Assembly: GCA_023014335.1 (NCBI GenBank)
Contig: JAECYW010000021.1
Span: 1,054,001 to 1,118,000 of the forward strand
Reading direction: 5' to 3'
Origin: Galerina marginata
Taxonomy: Eukaryota; Basidiomycota; Agaricomycetes; Agaricales; Galerinaceae
Length of the DNA: 64,000 nucleotides
Part shown: positions 34,153 through 46,073 of the stretch, one piece after another
Position numbering within the stretch: position 1 is the stretch's first letter
How the letters are laid out: each line of letters opens with the position of its first letter
The notes under the pieces: model-generated
What the model was told of the DNA's origin: nothing
The model's input: the letters and a program-made list of their open reading frames with translations, nothing else
The model's database searches: none
Translations under genes and position numbers: made by a program

Positions 34153-35932
34153 ATGTCTCGCCGCGCCTCCCCCGTTGTACCTACTCGTCAAGGTAGTATG
34201 CCACCGACCTACGCTCCGTTTCCTCAGTACAGGGACCAGCTTCAACACACCGACGGGGTAGTTCCCAATAATTTTCTGCCATACAATCCATATCGTTCAC
34301 TTGCTTCCACCCCTGTACCACGTCAAGGAAGTGCGGCGCCTGTCCTCACCGGCGCCTCGGAGACTATTCAGTACGCTGGCCAAGCCACCAACTATAGTTC
34401 TGGCGCTCAGAATTTGGGTCTTGCTGGTCACGCTCCTAATTTATCTCGCAAAAACAGCGATATCTTGACCTTCAGTGTACCCCTTGGTCCACAACACCAG
34501 GCCTCACTTTCCCCGGCTCATTCAGTTCAACACAACATACCCCAGCCGGCTTATAACCAGCCGATGGGCAGTAGCTTCTTCACCCAGTACCCTCCATCTT
34601 CGCCTGCTCTATCCCGCCAAGGAAGCATGTCATCGAATTATAGTGACTCGTCTGAAAATCACGGAAATGCCGAATATTGTGGACGCATATCTCAGCCTAT
34701 CAGGTCCAATTCTGCCAACTTACCCCGCCAATCTTCTTCTTTGTCTTTACGACGCCAAGCGACGATGACTTTGGCGCTTAACAGTCCTAACTTGGATCCC
34801 CAGCATATTATGAGGGGCGACACATTGATATTATCTGACAACCCACCTATTAATCGTCCGGACTCGCGCAAAGAGAATCGACGCATCACACCAGCAGCTG
34901 GGATGCACTTCCATACGTCCTCTCCATCCTTGCAAGCGGCCAAAGCTGTGGGTCCGCACAAAACGAATGGCTTGGACGGCAGTTCTTCCATGATCACCCA
35001 ACCTCTCACGGCACGTCTTCATTATCTCATTCGGAGATCGTTGAGTTCTTATTCTGTTGACTTTATACTAGAAAACCACATCTGCCGTCTTCAAGTCTTC
35101 TGGTCTCAAATCACACACCATCTTGAATGGCCCAGTGCAATATATCCGTCCCCTTATCAATGGGTCTTTCTGGCTTGATGAACGCAATTCCACTGCAGCT
35201 ATACCAGACGGATGCTTCCAGGAAATGGTTCCTGCGCCTAATTTTATCTCGCCGAAACCAAAGCAAATTCTTTACGAACAGTGCCATGATATCTTTTCCG
35301 TAAAGTTTGAGCCCCACCCGTACGATGTCAATTGTGACGTTTTCGGTGTTCCACTCAGGGATTGTCTTAACGGGATCGGGATGAAGGACGCTGACGAACG
35401 AATCTTCAAGAGATGGCATGACGCTGGGCACACTTATATTAGGCTCGAAATTACCGTGCGTTCAACCTTTGACCTCTAAATGCTTGTTAGGCTAAGGCTT
35501 TCCTTTCAGTGGCCCGGGTATTCCAATCTTCTATGGGGCATGGACTTTTCTATTTTTGACCTTGACCAGCAGTTAATTACCAGGAGAGAGATGGCTTACA
35601 AGATCGCGTGTCATTACCAAAATTTGTGTGAGGTATGTTGGGTGCCCGGTTCCTTAATCCATGCTTCTTTACTCACCCCCCTCTGTTCTTTCGCAAAGAT
35701 CATCGAGCTAAATTCTCTCGAAAAAGGTGAAGATAGAGATCCTCCGCTCCTCGGAGAAGATCCTCGTTGGCGAATTGGTCAGGGAGGATATAGTTTTGAC
35801 CGAATGAGGCTTGCTGGCCTTTCTCGCACTGCCGACAACATTTGGCAAGCGAAAATCTGGGTCATTACTGACGACGACTTCCCCCAAGACCCTGATAGAT
35901 TTTTTATGCTGGATTCAATTCATGATTTCTAG
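34153..35932 (+). CDS. Hypothetical protein with Ser/Pro/Gln-rich N-terminus and a folded C-terminal domain
   Basis: Exons 34153-35010, 35072-35455, 35510-35632, 35699-35932, in frame, 532 aa. The first intron needs a GC donor (ACG/GCACGT). Residues 1-290 are low complexity, rich in Ser, Pro, Gln and Asn, with repeated RQGS-type words (TRQGSM, PRQGSA, SRQGSM) that look like phosphorylation sites. Residues 290-532 form a folded unit with FWLDERNSTAAIPDG, GVPLRDCLNGIG and GGYSFDRMRLAGL. This loosely recalls the basidiomycete DUF6699 pattern, but I cannot assign it. Function unknown. No signal or membrane segment. Confidence 0.7.
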
Positions 35933-36432
35933 ATATTGCTGGTACTATTTATAGATTACGCCGAATTAGTACGACCCTCCCTAAAATATTATAACCATTA
36001 CTGCAAAATAGGTTATAGTGCATACATAGTACACTTGAAGTCTCCTCGAGCCATACAAACTTCGAGCGAACTTGATCCCAATTGGGTATATGTACCATGA
36101 TTCAAAATTGAACGTGCGTCGGGGCCTTTCTCGACGTTGCGCCTGAGGCCAGTCCACCATGGAAAAGAGGTTTATCAAATAAAACAACTCGCGAACAGCT
36201 GCAAACAAGTCGAAAGATTGGGATCTGGGGCATCTAAGTAATAAAGTCAACGCTGAATGACTTAAGATGAAGAGAGTACTTTCGTTTGTGGAACACCCTG
36301 CGAACGGTCCGACCGCCGTTCGGACATTTTGTCCCCACAGTTCTGGGAAAATATTATTTGCATGTCCGTCATGTCCGTCGCTGTCCGCCCTTCTTCCAAG
36401 AACACGCTCTCTTCTTTCTTGCTGATACCATC
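35933..36432. other. Spacer, no gene seen
   Basis: 500 bp upstream of the first CNNM-type gene. Nothing recognised. Confidence 0.4.
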
Positions 36433-38566
36433 ATGAAGCTCAGGATACCCACTCTCATTCTCCTCATGCGCGTTGTGAGCGCTTCTCCGTACTATAATGT
36501 CATGAAAAAGCACAAGACAGGCCATCCAGGGGCAGAACCAGGTTCTGAGGAGTTCTGGTACCATCTCATTGTTAGCATGTTTCTGGTTCTCTTTGGAGGA
36601 GTCTTTGCTGGGTTAGTCACTGTCCTTCGATGATGGAATTTGGTCTGACGCTGTGTAGATTGACCTTGGGGCTTATGGGCCTTGACGAACTGCATCTGCG
36701 AGTATTGGCGACATCGTCAGAGGACAGGAAGCAGAAGAGGAATGCGCAGAAAGGTGGGTTGTCGCTCGATGAATCGTGAATGGAGTACTAATCATCGTTT
36801 ACAGTACTGAAATTGATGCAAAGAGGAAAGCATTGGGTTTTAGTTGTGGGTATCATTTGTGCAATGTTATCGCCAATGGTGGTTTAGTTTCTTGACTAGG
36901 TTTTACTGCTTGGCAACGTGGTTCGTCCCATAGACTCTCTGCAGATATTCCGACTTGAAAGCAAGGTTAGATTGTGAACGAGAGTTTGCCTATCTTCCTG
37001 GATTCTGCAGTAAGCATAAAGTCGGCCTTTTCGTTGGTCAACAACTAATATTCTCAGATCGGGGGCGGATACACGGCTATAGCTATCTCAACTGCAGCAA
37101 TCGGTATGTCCAAATTCTGCCATTCTAGCTCCCCCTGCTAATTAGCTTGCAGTAATTTTCGGGTACGTATCCGTTGTTCTTCTGACCTAAAGTTATTTTA
37201 ATCTCTCGTTTATTTCCGTTCACAGAGAGTAAGAAGTCGCCATCACAACTCAGAAAACCTGCACCCTGACCTCAAAATCCCTCAGAATTATTCCGCAAGC
37301 TGTCAGCGTACGTTATGGTCTCTCCATCGGTGCTGCCTGTGTACCTTTGGTCCTCGGAATGATGTATATTCTCGGTATGCCGTCAATCGTTTCCTTGGAC
37401 GTCGTACCTATCCGTTTCCCAGCTCCCGTTGCATGGCCTATCGCCAAGATTCTTGACTGGGTCTTAGGAACGAATGAGCAACATACATACAAGAAGGCTG
37501 AACTCAAGTCTTTCCTCCAATTCCACCGAACAGGTGACGAACCTCTACGGGATGACGAAATTACAATACTCAACGGAGTTCTTGAATTGAACACAAAGCG
37601 GGCTGAAAGCCTCATGACGCCGCTCAAAGTAAATTTATATTTGTTCAATGGTTTTCTTGGCGGGTAATGTTAACGTAATTTCAAGGATACGGTGGTTCTC
37701 AGTGCCGATGCCATTTTGGATTATGCTGCCGTGCATGCGATGTTGGTGATTTGTCTAGCAACCAGTGTTTATTAACTTCTTCGATTCTTTATGTAGTGTC
37801 CAAAGCGGTTATTCACGCTTTCCTGTCCACGAAGCAGGAAACAAGGACGCTTTTATCGGCCTTTTGCTTGTAAAAACGGTACGATTTGGCCATCGTACCC
37901 GTCTATCTTGTTTGAATAATTGCACTTCTTTTAGCTTCTCACATATGACCCCAAGTTGGCCCTCCCTGTTTCTGCCTTCCCACTGTCGATATTGCCCGAG
38001 GCTTCCCCTTCAATCAATTGCTTCCAAGCTCTGGATTACTTGTAAGAATTCCATTGGACGATTCTTCGAACCATGCTCACATTCTATCCCTAGCCAAACA
38101 GGAAGAGCACATTTACTCTTACTCAGCCGTACGCCTGGAAAACCAGGTGGTGCGCTAGGCGTTATCACCCTTGAAGGTATTCATCGTACTTCACTTTCTA
38201 GCTTCACTGTTAAATCCCTTCTCTTGTCAGATATTATCGAAGTGGGTATTCCTTTTTGGCCCATCGTCGAGAAGAAATGCTTGGTTAACCTACTTTTTTA
38301 CCTTACAGGAAATTATCTCTGAAGAGATTGTTGACGAGACAGACCAATATGAAGACAATCGTAGTAAACGTCGGGCCCGCCGTCAAACGACGTCCAGTGT
38401 TTTAGGAGGGTCCGTTGTCTCCACCGTCTGTCCGATTATTTGACTAAATCTAGTGCACAGAATCGTAGAACTTCGGGGGGGATCCCTCACGGAAACCTCG
38501 TCACTGATCGACCGCAGGCGCCGCCCATCAGTGGAATCACCTTTAATCGCCTATGGCAGCGTTTAG
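36433..38566 (+). CDS. CNNM/Mam3-type DUF21 + CBS membrane protein, tandem copy 1
   Basis: Seventeen exons, all phases consistent, 424 aa: 36433-36611, 36659-36753, 36805-36845, 36900-36920, 36971-37009, 37058-37103, 37153-37162, 37226-37228, 37286-37374, 37423-37628, 37686-37741, 37797-37878, 37935-38041, 38094-38176, 38231-38241, 38309-38409, 38461-38566. Signal peptide, then DUF21 transmembrane domain (VSMFLVLFGGVFAG, LTLGLMGLDELHLRVLATSSED, NESLPIFLD, FGEIIPQAVSVRYG), then a CBS pair (QSGYSRFPVHEAGNKDAFIGLL). Family knowledge: eukaryotic CNNM and yeast Mam3 proteins affect Mg2+ and Mn2+ handling at plasma or vacuolar membranes. Exon 8 is a 3-base micro-exon (AGA) that restores the conserved Glu of FGEIIP. 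The tail is short and ends LIAYGSV. Confidence 0.92.
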
Positions 38567-39814
38567 CACGCCTCTCTGCATTAGAGCCATTCCCCTTCTT
38601 TCCCTACAGTCAGAGTCATATCTCAGTGGCACATCTCAAAGGCACCCACTCAAGCGTCCTCGACCATCCATAGAACTTGCAGAATCTCTATATGGCCTGC
38701 CAACCATTGGAGTCAGCCCGAACCGACTCCTCGGGCCAAACATCATCCATTCCATTATCTATTTGCAGGCTTGGAGTCAGACAGTATTCTTACTCCCGTA
38801 AGTAGCTTGTGCTGTTAGTTAACGCAGTCGGATAACTATTTGAATCACGAAATCTTGAAGTGCGTGAACAGCGAGGGATGACAAATATATATATACCTTG
38901 AAGATTTTGCGATCCTCTAACAAAGCTCCAATATGTGTAACTCCGTGGCCTTGAACCCAATGCCGACTGCTTTTAACTGCTTTGCAGTCGACGATTCGAG
39001 TTTACAGGACTTGGCAAGGATCAAAGATGACGTTTTCTGTTGATCCTTCAAAACGGAGGGCCTCGGTTATGAAATAGCCAAGCCCTTTTTTCCAGGCATT
39101 TACATTAAATTTAATTATCCAGGCTCGAGTTTAGACAACGCATTACGGAAATGGTTCAAGAGGCTCGTCATAGAAGACACAGGACGCTGATAAGATAAGA
39201 TCGCTGAAATTAGGCGTTTATCAGTCGGCTTGGCGGCGCTTCTACGTCCTTGGCAACTTGAGCACCCGATCATTTCCTAGCTCCTCTCAAGCTTCCCTCT
39301 TACTTGACCCTCAAAAACCTCGATCCTTGCTCGCGTTCTCGTGGGCTTAGCAAATTATGATACTGTAAACCCAGATATGTACCCCGACACACACTGACAT
39401 ACGGTTCTATGTATGCCGAGAAAACAATGGATTGCGGGGACCACACTGTCACTCTTGTCTTCTGGGTCTTCGGGCGGTGTACTGGGACAAACGGAAGGGT
39501 ACTATGTTCACGACTATCTGGCTGTCATAGAGAATGATATCCCATAATAGCAGTCCAAGCTAAAATCCCTCTTAGCCAAAATCCCGCAAGCGATGATTTT
39601 GCCAGTGGGCGTGGACCAATCACGTCGCGCTGTTCATCACCTCTAAGATCTCTCCTGGCACAACGGCCGACATATCTAGGCTTGTCTCTTAGGATCTGGG
39701 TCGGCGCGCCAAGGCTTATTAATTGCTTCTAATTTAGATGAGTATAAAAGCCGCCCGTTTCTTCACAGCTTCATTTCCTATCTTCTCGTTCAGTCTACCC
39801 GTCTGCCGCTCTGA
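38567..39814. promoter_or_regulatory. Spacer CNNM 1 / CNNM 2 with GATA and TATA elements
   Basis: 1.25 kb without a supported gene. GATAAGATAAGA at 39189-39200 repeats the word seen upstream of the ISG12-like gene 1. TATAAAA at 39743-39749 lies about 66 bp before the ATG of copy 2. The plus-strand frame after 38566 is the 3' flank of copy 1. Confidence 0.5.
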
Positions 39815-42081
39815 ATGGCCGCTATCAGAAGAAACGGACTCGCTCTCGGTATGCTCCTGGCGAGGGCCGCCCTTGCAGCGCCTCGCATACGCCCATTTTC
39901 AACCACCACCACGGTGGGAAATGAGGGGACCGAGAAAGGTTCTCCTGAATTCTGGTACCATTTAGCGATTAGCGTCGTATTAGTGCTGGCTGGCGGCGTT
40001 TTTGCAGGGTAAGTTGGCCGACATCCTGAGTATTTTCCAATGTCGATGATATTCTTTGCACTTAGGCTCACGCTGGGATTGATGGGTCTCGATGAACTCC
40101 ATCTTCGTGTCCTTGCCACGTCTTCGGAGAATTTGAGAGAGAAACGGAACGCCCAGAAAGGTGGGAGTCGTATACGTATTTCTGTTGCATTTACCAACAG
40201 ACAAAAGTCCTCAACCTTTTGCGAAGAGGAAGACACTGGGTTCTTGTTGTACGTCTACTTTTGAACCAGACTCGCATGGTATTATTAACCCGCCCGAGGT
40301 TCTTCTGTTGTCCAATGTGGTGGGTTGTTGCCTTTGTTTATATTTCTAAATCTGATAAGTTTTGGCATAGATTGTAAACGAAAGTTTGCCCATATTTCTC
40401 GACAACGCGGTGAGTTTATTTTCTCCCGCTTACTGGATATGTTTTCTAATCCCATACGCAGCTTGGCGGTGGGGTTGCCGCAATCGCCATCTCGACCACT
40501 GCTATCGGTCAGACTTCTACCGTCCTTTACTGAGAATCCTACTAATTGAATTCTTGTTCAGTTATATTTGGGTACGTCCATGGTCAATCGTTGAAGGGTG
40601 CCGTCTAATCCATAGATCTTGACATTTTAACATAGAGAGTGCGTACTCAGATATTTCATCGAACTGCATTCTAATCGACTCATAGGATCATTCCCCAAGC
40701 TATCAGTGTGCGATATGGGCTCTTCGTAGGAGCGACATGTGCTCCCTTAGTTCTGATCATGATGTTCGTCTTTGGTAGGTGGTAGCTTATGCCATGATTT
40801 ATGCCATGGTTTATTTACCGACGTCATGCCAATCGCATTTTATAGCGCCTATTGCATATCCCATCGCCAAGCTTTTAGACTATGTTCTTGGAGCTGATAA
40901 GCACCAACTTTATAAGAAGGCAGAATTAAAGTCGTTCCTCCAGTTCCATAGACAAGGAGAAGAACCTTTGCGGGACGACGAAATTGCCATTCTGAACGGT
41001 GTTCTCGAACTGAATACGAAAAATGTGGAGACAATTATGACTCCACTTCGGGTTTGTGATATTCATTCTCTATATTTACCCGTGATTTCAACTAGCATCA
41101 TAGGACGTTGTGATATTGAGCTCGGATGATATCCTTGATCACACCGCTGTCGCGGCTATGTAGGCACCTTAATGTTCTATGTCGCTAATTAGGACTTACA
41201 TTTGATGATACCAGATTACAGAGCGGCTACTCTCGTTTCCCCGTTCATGAAGCCGGGAAGCCAACTTCGTTCATTGGGCTTCTGTTGATCAAGAAAGTGA
41301 GGACCTGTTTGATAACTGTCACCCCCAAGTATTTCTGAACAACTTTCGCCAACCAGCTTTTGACATACGACCCAAGTCAGGCCTTGCCAGTGTCTAAATT
41401 CCCCTTATCCATTCTTCCAGAAGCGCATCCCTCGATCAATTGTTTCCAAGCACTGGATTACTTGTTGGTTTTTCACTCTACTGGTCTCGCGCTGTATCTT
41501 ATTTTTGATCGTCCATAGCCAAACGGGTCGCGCACATCTTTTGCTCGTCAGCCGTACCCCAGGGATGGCTGGAGGTGCCATAGGTGTGATCACTCTGGAG
41601 GGTGGGTGAACTTATTTTGTTCGCTTCTTTTTTTCTAGTAACACATCCTCTCGCCTGTTCTCGAAGATATTATCGAGGTACGGTCCTGTTTTTCTTATTC
41701 TTGCATGTCTTTCAATTTCAGGACATTATAGGAAATAATTTCTGAAGAAATCGTCGATGAAACGGATCAATTCCAGGACAATCAAACCAAGAACAAGGCT
41801 AGGCGGTCGATTACGTCGACCATTATGCGAGGGTCAGTTGAACCTTGAGTGTCTTGTCTGTTTGTTCTAGCTTTGACGCGACTCTCTTCTGCAGAATTGT
41901 TGAGCGCCGCAGACCTTCCGGATGGCCATACGAGTTCTTCAACGAAAGTACTGCCTTGCTTGGACTGAATAGCCGTACCGCATCTTTGGACGCTCCAAAC
42001 AGTCCATACACTGACCATTCAAGTCGTTATTCCACTGCAACAATTTCAGCGGCTTTTCCTAGGAGTTTGTCTCAACAATAG
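39815..42081 (+). CDS. CNNM/Mam3-type DUF21 + CBS membrane protein, tandem copy 2
   Basis: Same 17-exon plan, 456 aa: 39815-40008, 40066-40160, 40208-40248, 40299-40319, 40371-40409, 40462-40507, 40562-40571, 40636-40638, 40686-40774, 40846-41051, 41104-41159, 41215-41296, 41357-41463, 41519-41601, 41667-41677, 41732-41832, 41895-42081. Exons 3-16 have the same lengths as in copy 1; only the first (signal peptide, short luminal stretch) and last (cytosolic tail) differ. Micro-exon 8 is again AGA. Sequence differences concentrate in the tail, which is Ser-rich and ends RSLSQQ, and in exon 9 (FVGATCAPLVLIMMFVF). Likely same cation-handling family, with tail-based differences in sorting or regulation inferred. 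Confidence 0.92.
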
Positions 42082-42360
42082 GACTAGTAGTGTGCAAGTA
42101 GTCTGGCGAGTTGAGTGGGCGTTCTGTAAGTACATCGTATTCATTTCGCACTCTTCAGGAGTGATACTACAAGCACCAATTTTAAGTAACGACCAATATG
42201 ATTCAATCCAACACACCTTAAAGCAACATATTTTCACTTTGTTTTATTTTAGTGAACTTGACCCCTATTTCTGGATTTCTTCTCAGGGTTATTTCTGCAT
42301 TGATGTGACGTCGTTCACCGAGCACTCGAGTACTCTTGACACCACACCATTTTGTTTCTC

Positions 42361-44767
42361 ATGCGCTCCAATTTACCGACTCTCATATTTTTATTGCGGA
42401 CTGCGATAGCGTCTCCTTACTTTCGAACCAATGCACCCGTCGAAGTGGAGCCCGCCAGACCTGGATCATCGGAATTCTGGACAAAAATGGTTGTTAGCAT
42501 AGCTCTGGTGCTGGCTGGCGGTGTTTTCGCTGGGTAGGTGTACTTTAGGCTGCCTTTCTGGTCTGTCTGTTGCGCGTTTTGAACAGTTTTGGGCATGAAG
42601 GCTCACTCTAGGGCTTATGGGTCTCGACGACCTCCACCTACGCGTGCTGGCTACATCCTCGGAAGACTTGACAGAGCAGAGGAACGCCCAGAAAGGTGAG
42701 AAGATACCGACGTTTCTGTGGGCATAGGATTGATGCCATAGTGTTGGAAGTCCTGTCGTTGATGCAGAAAGGGCGCCATTGGGTGCTGGTGGTGCGTCGA
42801 CTGGTGTTAACCCGCGATTAGTAAACTAACGCGACTTCTCAGGTCCTATTGTTAGGCAATGTGGTACGTTTTACGTGTTATAAATACACTGCACGAAATC
42901 TGTGAAGTTACCATCTGGTGTGCCAAATGACACCTGTGGTCCATGAAGGAGCTATGGACGTTTGTATGCACGGGTTGCCTCATTTGCGCGCCAGGCTTCT
43001 TCGCGGTGGCTTTGGCTTTCTGTAGCTCCCGCACGAATATAATTTGACGTCTGGGCTGTATCAACGAATTTAGATTATCAACGAAAGTTTGCCTATATTT
43101 TTGGATAGCGCGGTATGTCCACTCCTTTTCAATGGCGCAGGTCTTATGATCTTATGATACCTATCGACAGCTTGGCGGCGGTGTTGCGGCTATCGTGATT
43201 TCGACTGTTGCTATTGGTTAGTATCCTTCATTTTTTTGGCTTCCTTCACATTTACTCACTTCCTTACAAGTCATTTTCGGGTACGTGGCATCTGACCCGG
43301 GAAATCCTTCGCAACTCTTTGATATTAATGCTCCTAATTTCACAGCGAGTGAGTGTGATTTCTTCTAGCCTTCCTTTACACTGACCCTGACAATGTCTCA
43401 GAATTATTCCTCAGGCTCTTAGTGTCCGATATGGTCTATCTATCGGAGCCGCCTGCGCTCCCCTTGTTCTTGGGATGATGTACCTGTTTGGTATTCAACT
43501 CAATACTGCGTCTTAGTTCTCCGAGCTAATGTTCGTTCTAGCCCCAATCGCCTGGCCGATCGCAAAATTGCTTGATTACGTGCTTGGCACTGGCGGTCAT
43601 AATACGTACAAAAAGGCAGAACTCAAGTCGTTCCTCCAATTTCACCGTAACGGGGAAGAACCGCTCCGCGATGACGAAATTGCGATCCTGAACGGGGTTT
43701 TGGAGTTAAATACAAAGAATGTAGAAGAAATCATGACTCCTCTGAAGGTCACCTCATCTCTTCTTCTATATTATCCGAACTAACGCTTTTCTTAATTCTT
43801 ATAGGATACTGTGATCCTCAGCGCAGATACTATCTTGGATCATAAAACTGTTGATGCGATGTGCGATTGGCTTTTTACCTCTTTTGCTTGGCCGGTCGTC
43901 TGACTAGGTGGTTCAAGTCTTTTAAGCGGATATTCACGATTCCCAGTCCATGAGCCTGGTAACAAGCTCGCCTTCATTGGACTTCTTCTTATCAAGAAGG
44001 TAGGTCGTTATCTGATGACCGACCATCCACTTATGAAAATTTTCTGTTCTCCGTCTAGCTCCTTACTTATGACCCCAGCAAAGCACTTCCCGTTTCATCA
44101 TTTCGGCTGGGCATCTTGCCAGAAGCACATCCATCGATAAATTGTTTCCAGGCTCTGGATTATTTGTACCGTCCTTTCACTTGTTCACTGTCTCGTTCCT
44201 TAAAGCAATCTTAGCCAAACAGGAAGGGCCCACCTTTTGTTGATCAGCCAGACGCCGGGTATATCTGGTGGTGCTATTGGTGTCATCACTCTTGAAGGTA
44301 AGGTTAAGGACAATCATCTGCGTATTTATCGGCTAATACAACGTAGATATAATTGAGGTATATCTCATATGACCGTGTACTTCCCACACTCTCATCTTGT
44401 TTTGCTGACTCTGTTGTCCACAGGAAATTATATCAGAAGAGATCGTCGATGAAACTGACAGGTACGAAGATAACCAAAGCAAGAAACGCGCGAAGCGGGC
44501 GACGACTTCGGCTGTCATGCGGGGGTCTGTATTATTCGTTTCATATCCAATGATTGAGATGTTTACGGTGCTTTGTTTAAAACTCCCAGCATCGTTGAAC
44601 GGGAAAGGCGTCGCGAAACAAAGGATTCGGCAGAACACACACCGCTGTTGGTTGGCTCCCCCAATATTAATGGCGGTGGAGATCCCACAGTCGAGGGCCT
44701 TACTAGGCGTAACTTGAGTTACGGTGGGACTAACGGGGTCATCAGCACATCTCCGCCTGCGTTATAG
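42361..44767 (+). CDS. CNNM/Mam3-type DUF21 + CBS membrane protein, tandem copy 3
   Basis: Same 17-exon plan, 449 aa: 42361-42533, 42601-42695, 42742-42791, 42843-42863, 43074-43112, 43171-43216, 43271-43280, 43346-43348, 43402-43490, 43542-43747, 43805-43860, 43918-43999, 44059-44165, 44215-44297, 44347-44357, 44424-44524, 44590-44767. Exon 3 is 9 nt longer (VLEVLSLMQKGRHW). Micro-exon 8 is CGA, which with its flanks gives GGC GAA and keeps FGEIIP. Intron 4 is unusually long (210 nt). The tail is acidic and Gly-rich and ends STSPPAL. Separated from copy 2 by only 279 bp, which holds the promoter. Confidence 0.92.
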
Positions 44768-45081
44768 CGCATCTACATCCCAAGTCGGATGGTAAGCGGC
44801 TCGAGACGGGTTTGATTTATTCTTATCCATATTGTTGGTGATTTCGTGTCTGCTTTGTACCCTATTGACTGTAATCCTGCAAAATTGTTTGAACGGCTGG
44901 ATTTTACCTTGGGTCTTTTTTTGTTTGAACAACATTGATCATGGACATATGGACTGTTTATTTACATTCTTGAAAAACCGACCGATTCCTTCGCATTGGT
45001 GCATGGTAATTTACCAGCTGACTTAAGATGCAAATTCCTCCACCCCTTTGACGGACGACGGGACAAGAAGGACGGCGAAAC
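44768..45081. other. Convergent spacer, no gene seen
   Basis: 314 bp of T-rich DNA between CNNM copy 3 and the cupin gene. Nothing recognised. Confidence 0.45.
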
Positions 45082-45566
45082 CTATTTAAAATGTGTTGCT
45101 CAAGTAAGTGACGGTGAGAGAAGTCGGACTCTGCGACTTGCCTTTCCCCTTCGAAGGGGAGTTCCAAACAGCAACTGTGCCCCCTGTGATGTGGACGACG
45201 TCACCGGCGCTCACTACAGTAATTTCCCCGGGCTTCAAAGTGTCTTCATACTGCAATTCACCTACCCAGTCGCGTTAACAAAATTCTAACGTACAAAGAA
45301 AAATTCTTGCCCTCTACGACGTAGACCACCACTGGGCCGACATACGTGCCGGTGATTGGGGTTCCTTTCTCGACAGTGAAAACGGCGGGAAGCAAATAAC
45401 TTTCTGTGTCCGTCGGAGGATGGATGACGTCGGGGTGGTGAGTTACGTTTGGCTTAAGGTTGGAAACGTTGCGAGAGTAGTGTTCGCTCGGGATATGCTA
45501 TGAGAGTGGCATTTAATGAGGTTTCAATGCGTATAATTATAAGAAAGAACGCACTTTAAGAGGCAT
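45082..45566 (-). CDS. Small cupin-fold protein
   Basis: Reconstructed from short exons: 45566-45555 (MPLK), 45497-45311, then from 45261. The second intron has a GC donor (GAGG/GCAAGA). Reading joins as YVVEG-ELQYEDTLKPGEITV, followed by SAGDVVHITGG, which is the classic two-motif cupin pattern of small EutQ-like or RmlC-like proteins; PAVFTVEKGTPITG precedes it. The end is uncertain: read straight, the frame stops at 45086, while a second GC-AG intron (AAAG/GCAAGT) would give a stop at 45082 after GKATHFK. Only about 110 residues, cytosolic. The metal ligands usual in cupins are mostly absent, so a binding rather than catalytic role is possible. No long uninterrupted frame exists here, so it is easily missed. 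Confidence 0.55.
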
Positions 45567-45939
45567 TGCAATGTTGAGAGAAACTTGGGAAGTAAGTCCT
45601 GCCTTTTATCTTATGCATTGTACACCATTCATAAGCATTTCGCTTCACTGGTTATTCTGGGCTCCCGAGCTGCGTCCCTTCTCCGACGCCACCGTCGCCT
45701 GCATTTCTTTTGTTTGTCAATCCGTCATATGCTAGCCACCGTTTCGGAATGACAACCATGTGGTGCGATATCCTCACATGTCGTTGATAGGAAGACTAGG
45801 TATTTCAAGTTGAGCAGGCAAAACAGCGGGGTAGAGAATCACTTACTGAACGCCAGTATATTATAAAGACTATATGTCGCCCCCTTTTCCATTAAGTTAC
45901 CCAATTTGCCGCTTGTGGAGAGGCATCATCAAAGGCTAA

Positions 45940-46073
45940 AGCTTGAAGGGATTCAAAAGTCGGGTGACAGTGAAAATGTTCCCAAAGCAATTCTTGCTCG
46001 GGATATGCTAAAATAAAAGTCATAGTGTGGTCAAAAGTAGCACGAACTTAGATTGTTTTCCGTTTTGAGAGGC
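45940..46073 (-). pseudogene. Decayed copy of the cupin gene 5' end
   Basis: On the minus strand, CTGCCTCTCAAAA near 46070 aligns with the cupin start ATGCCTCTTAAAG (start codon lost), followed by an intron-like stretch ending in TTTTAG at about 46011 and CATATCCCGAGC, identical to the start of cupin exon 2. Similarity fades after about 40 more bases and the frame meets a stop. A relic of a tandem copy. Confidence 0.55.
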
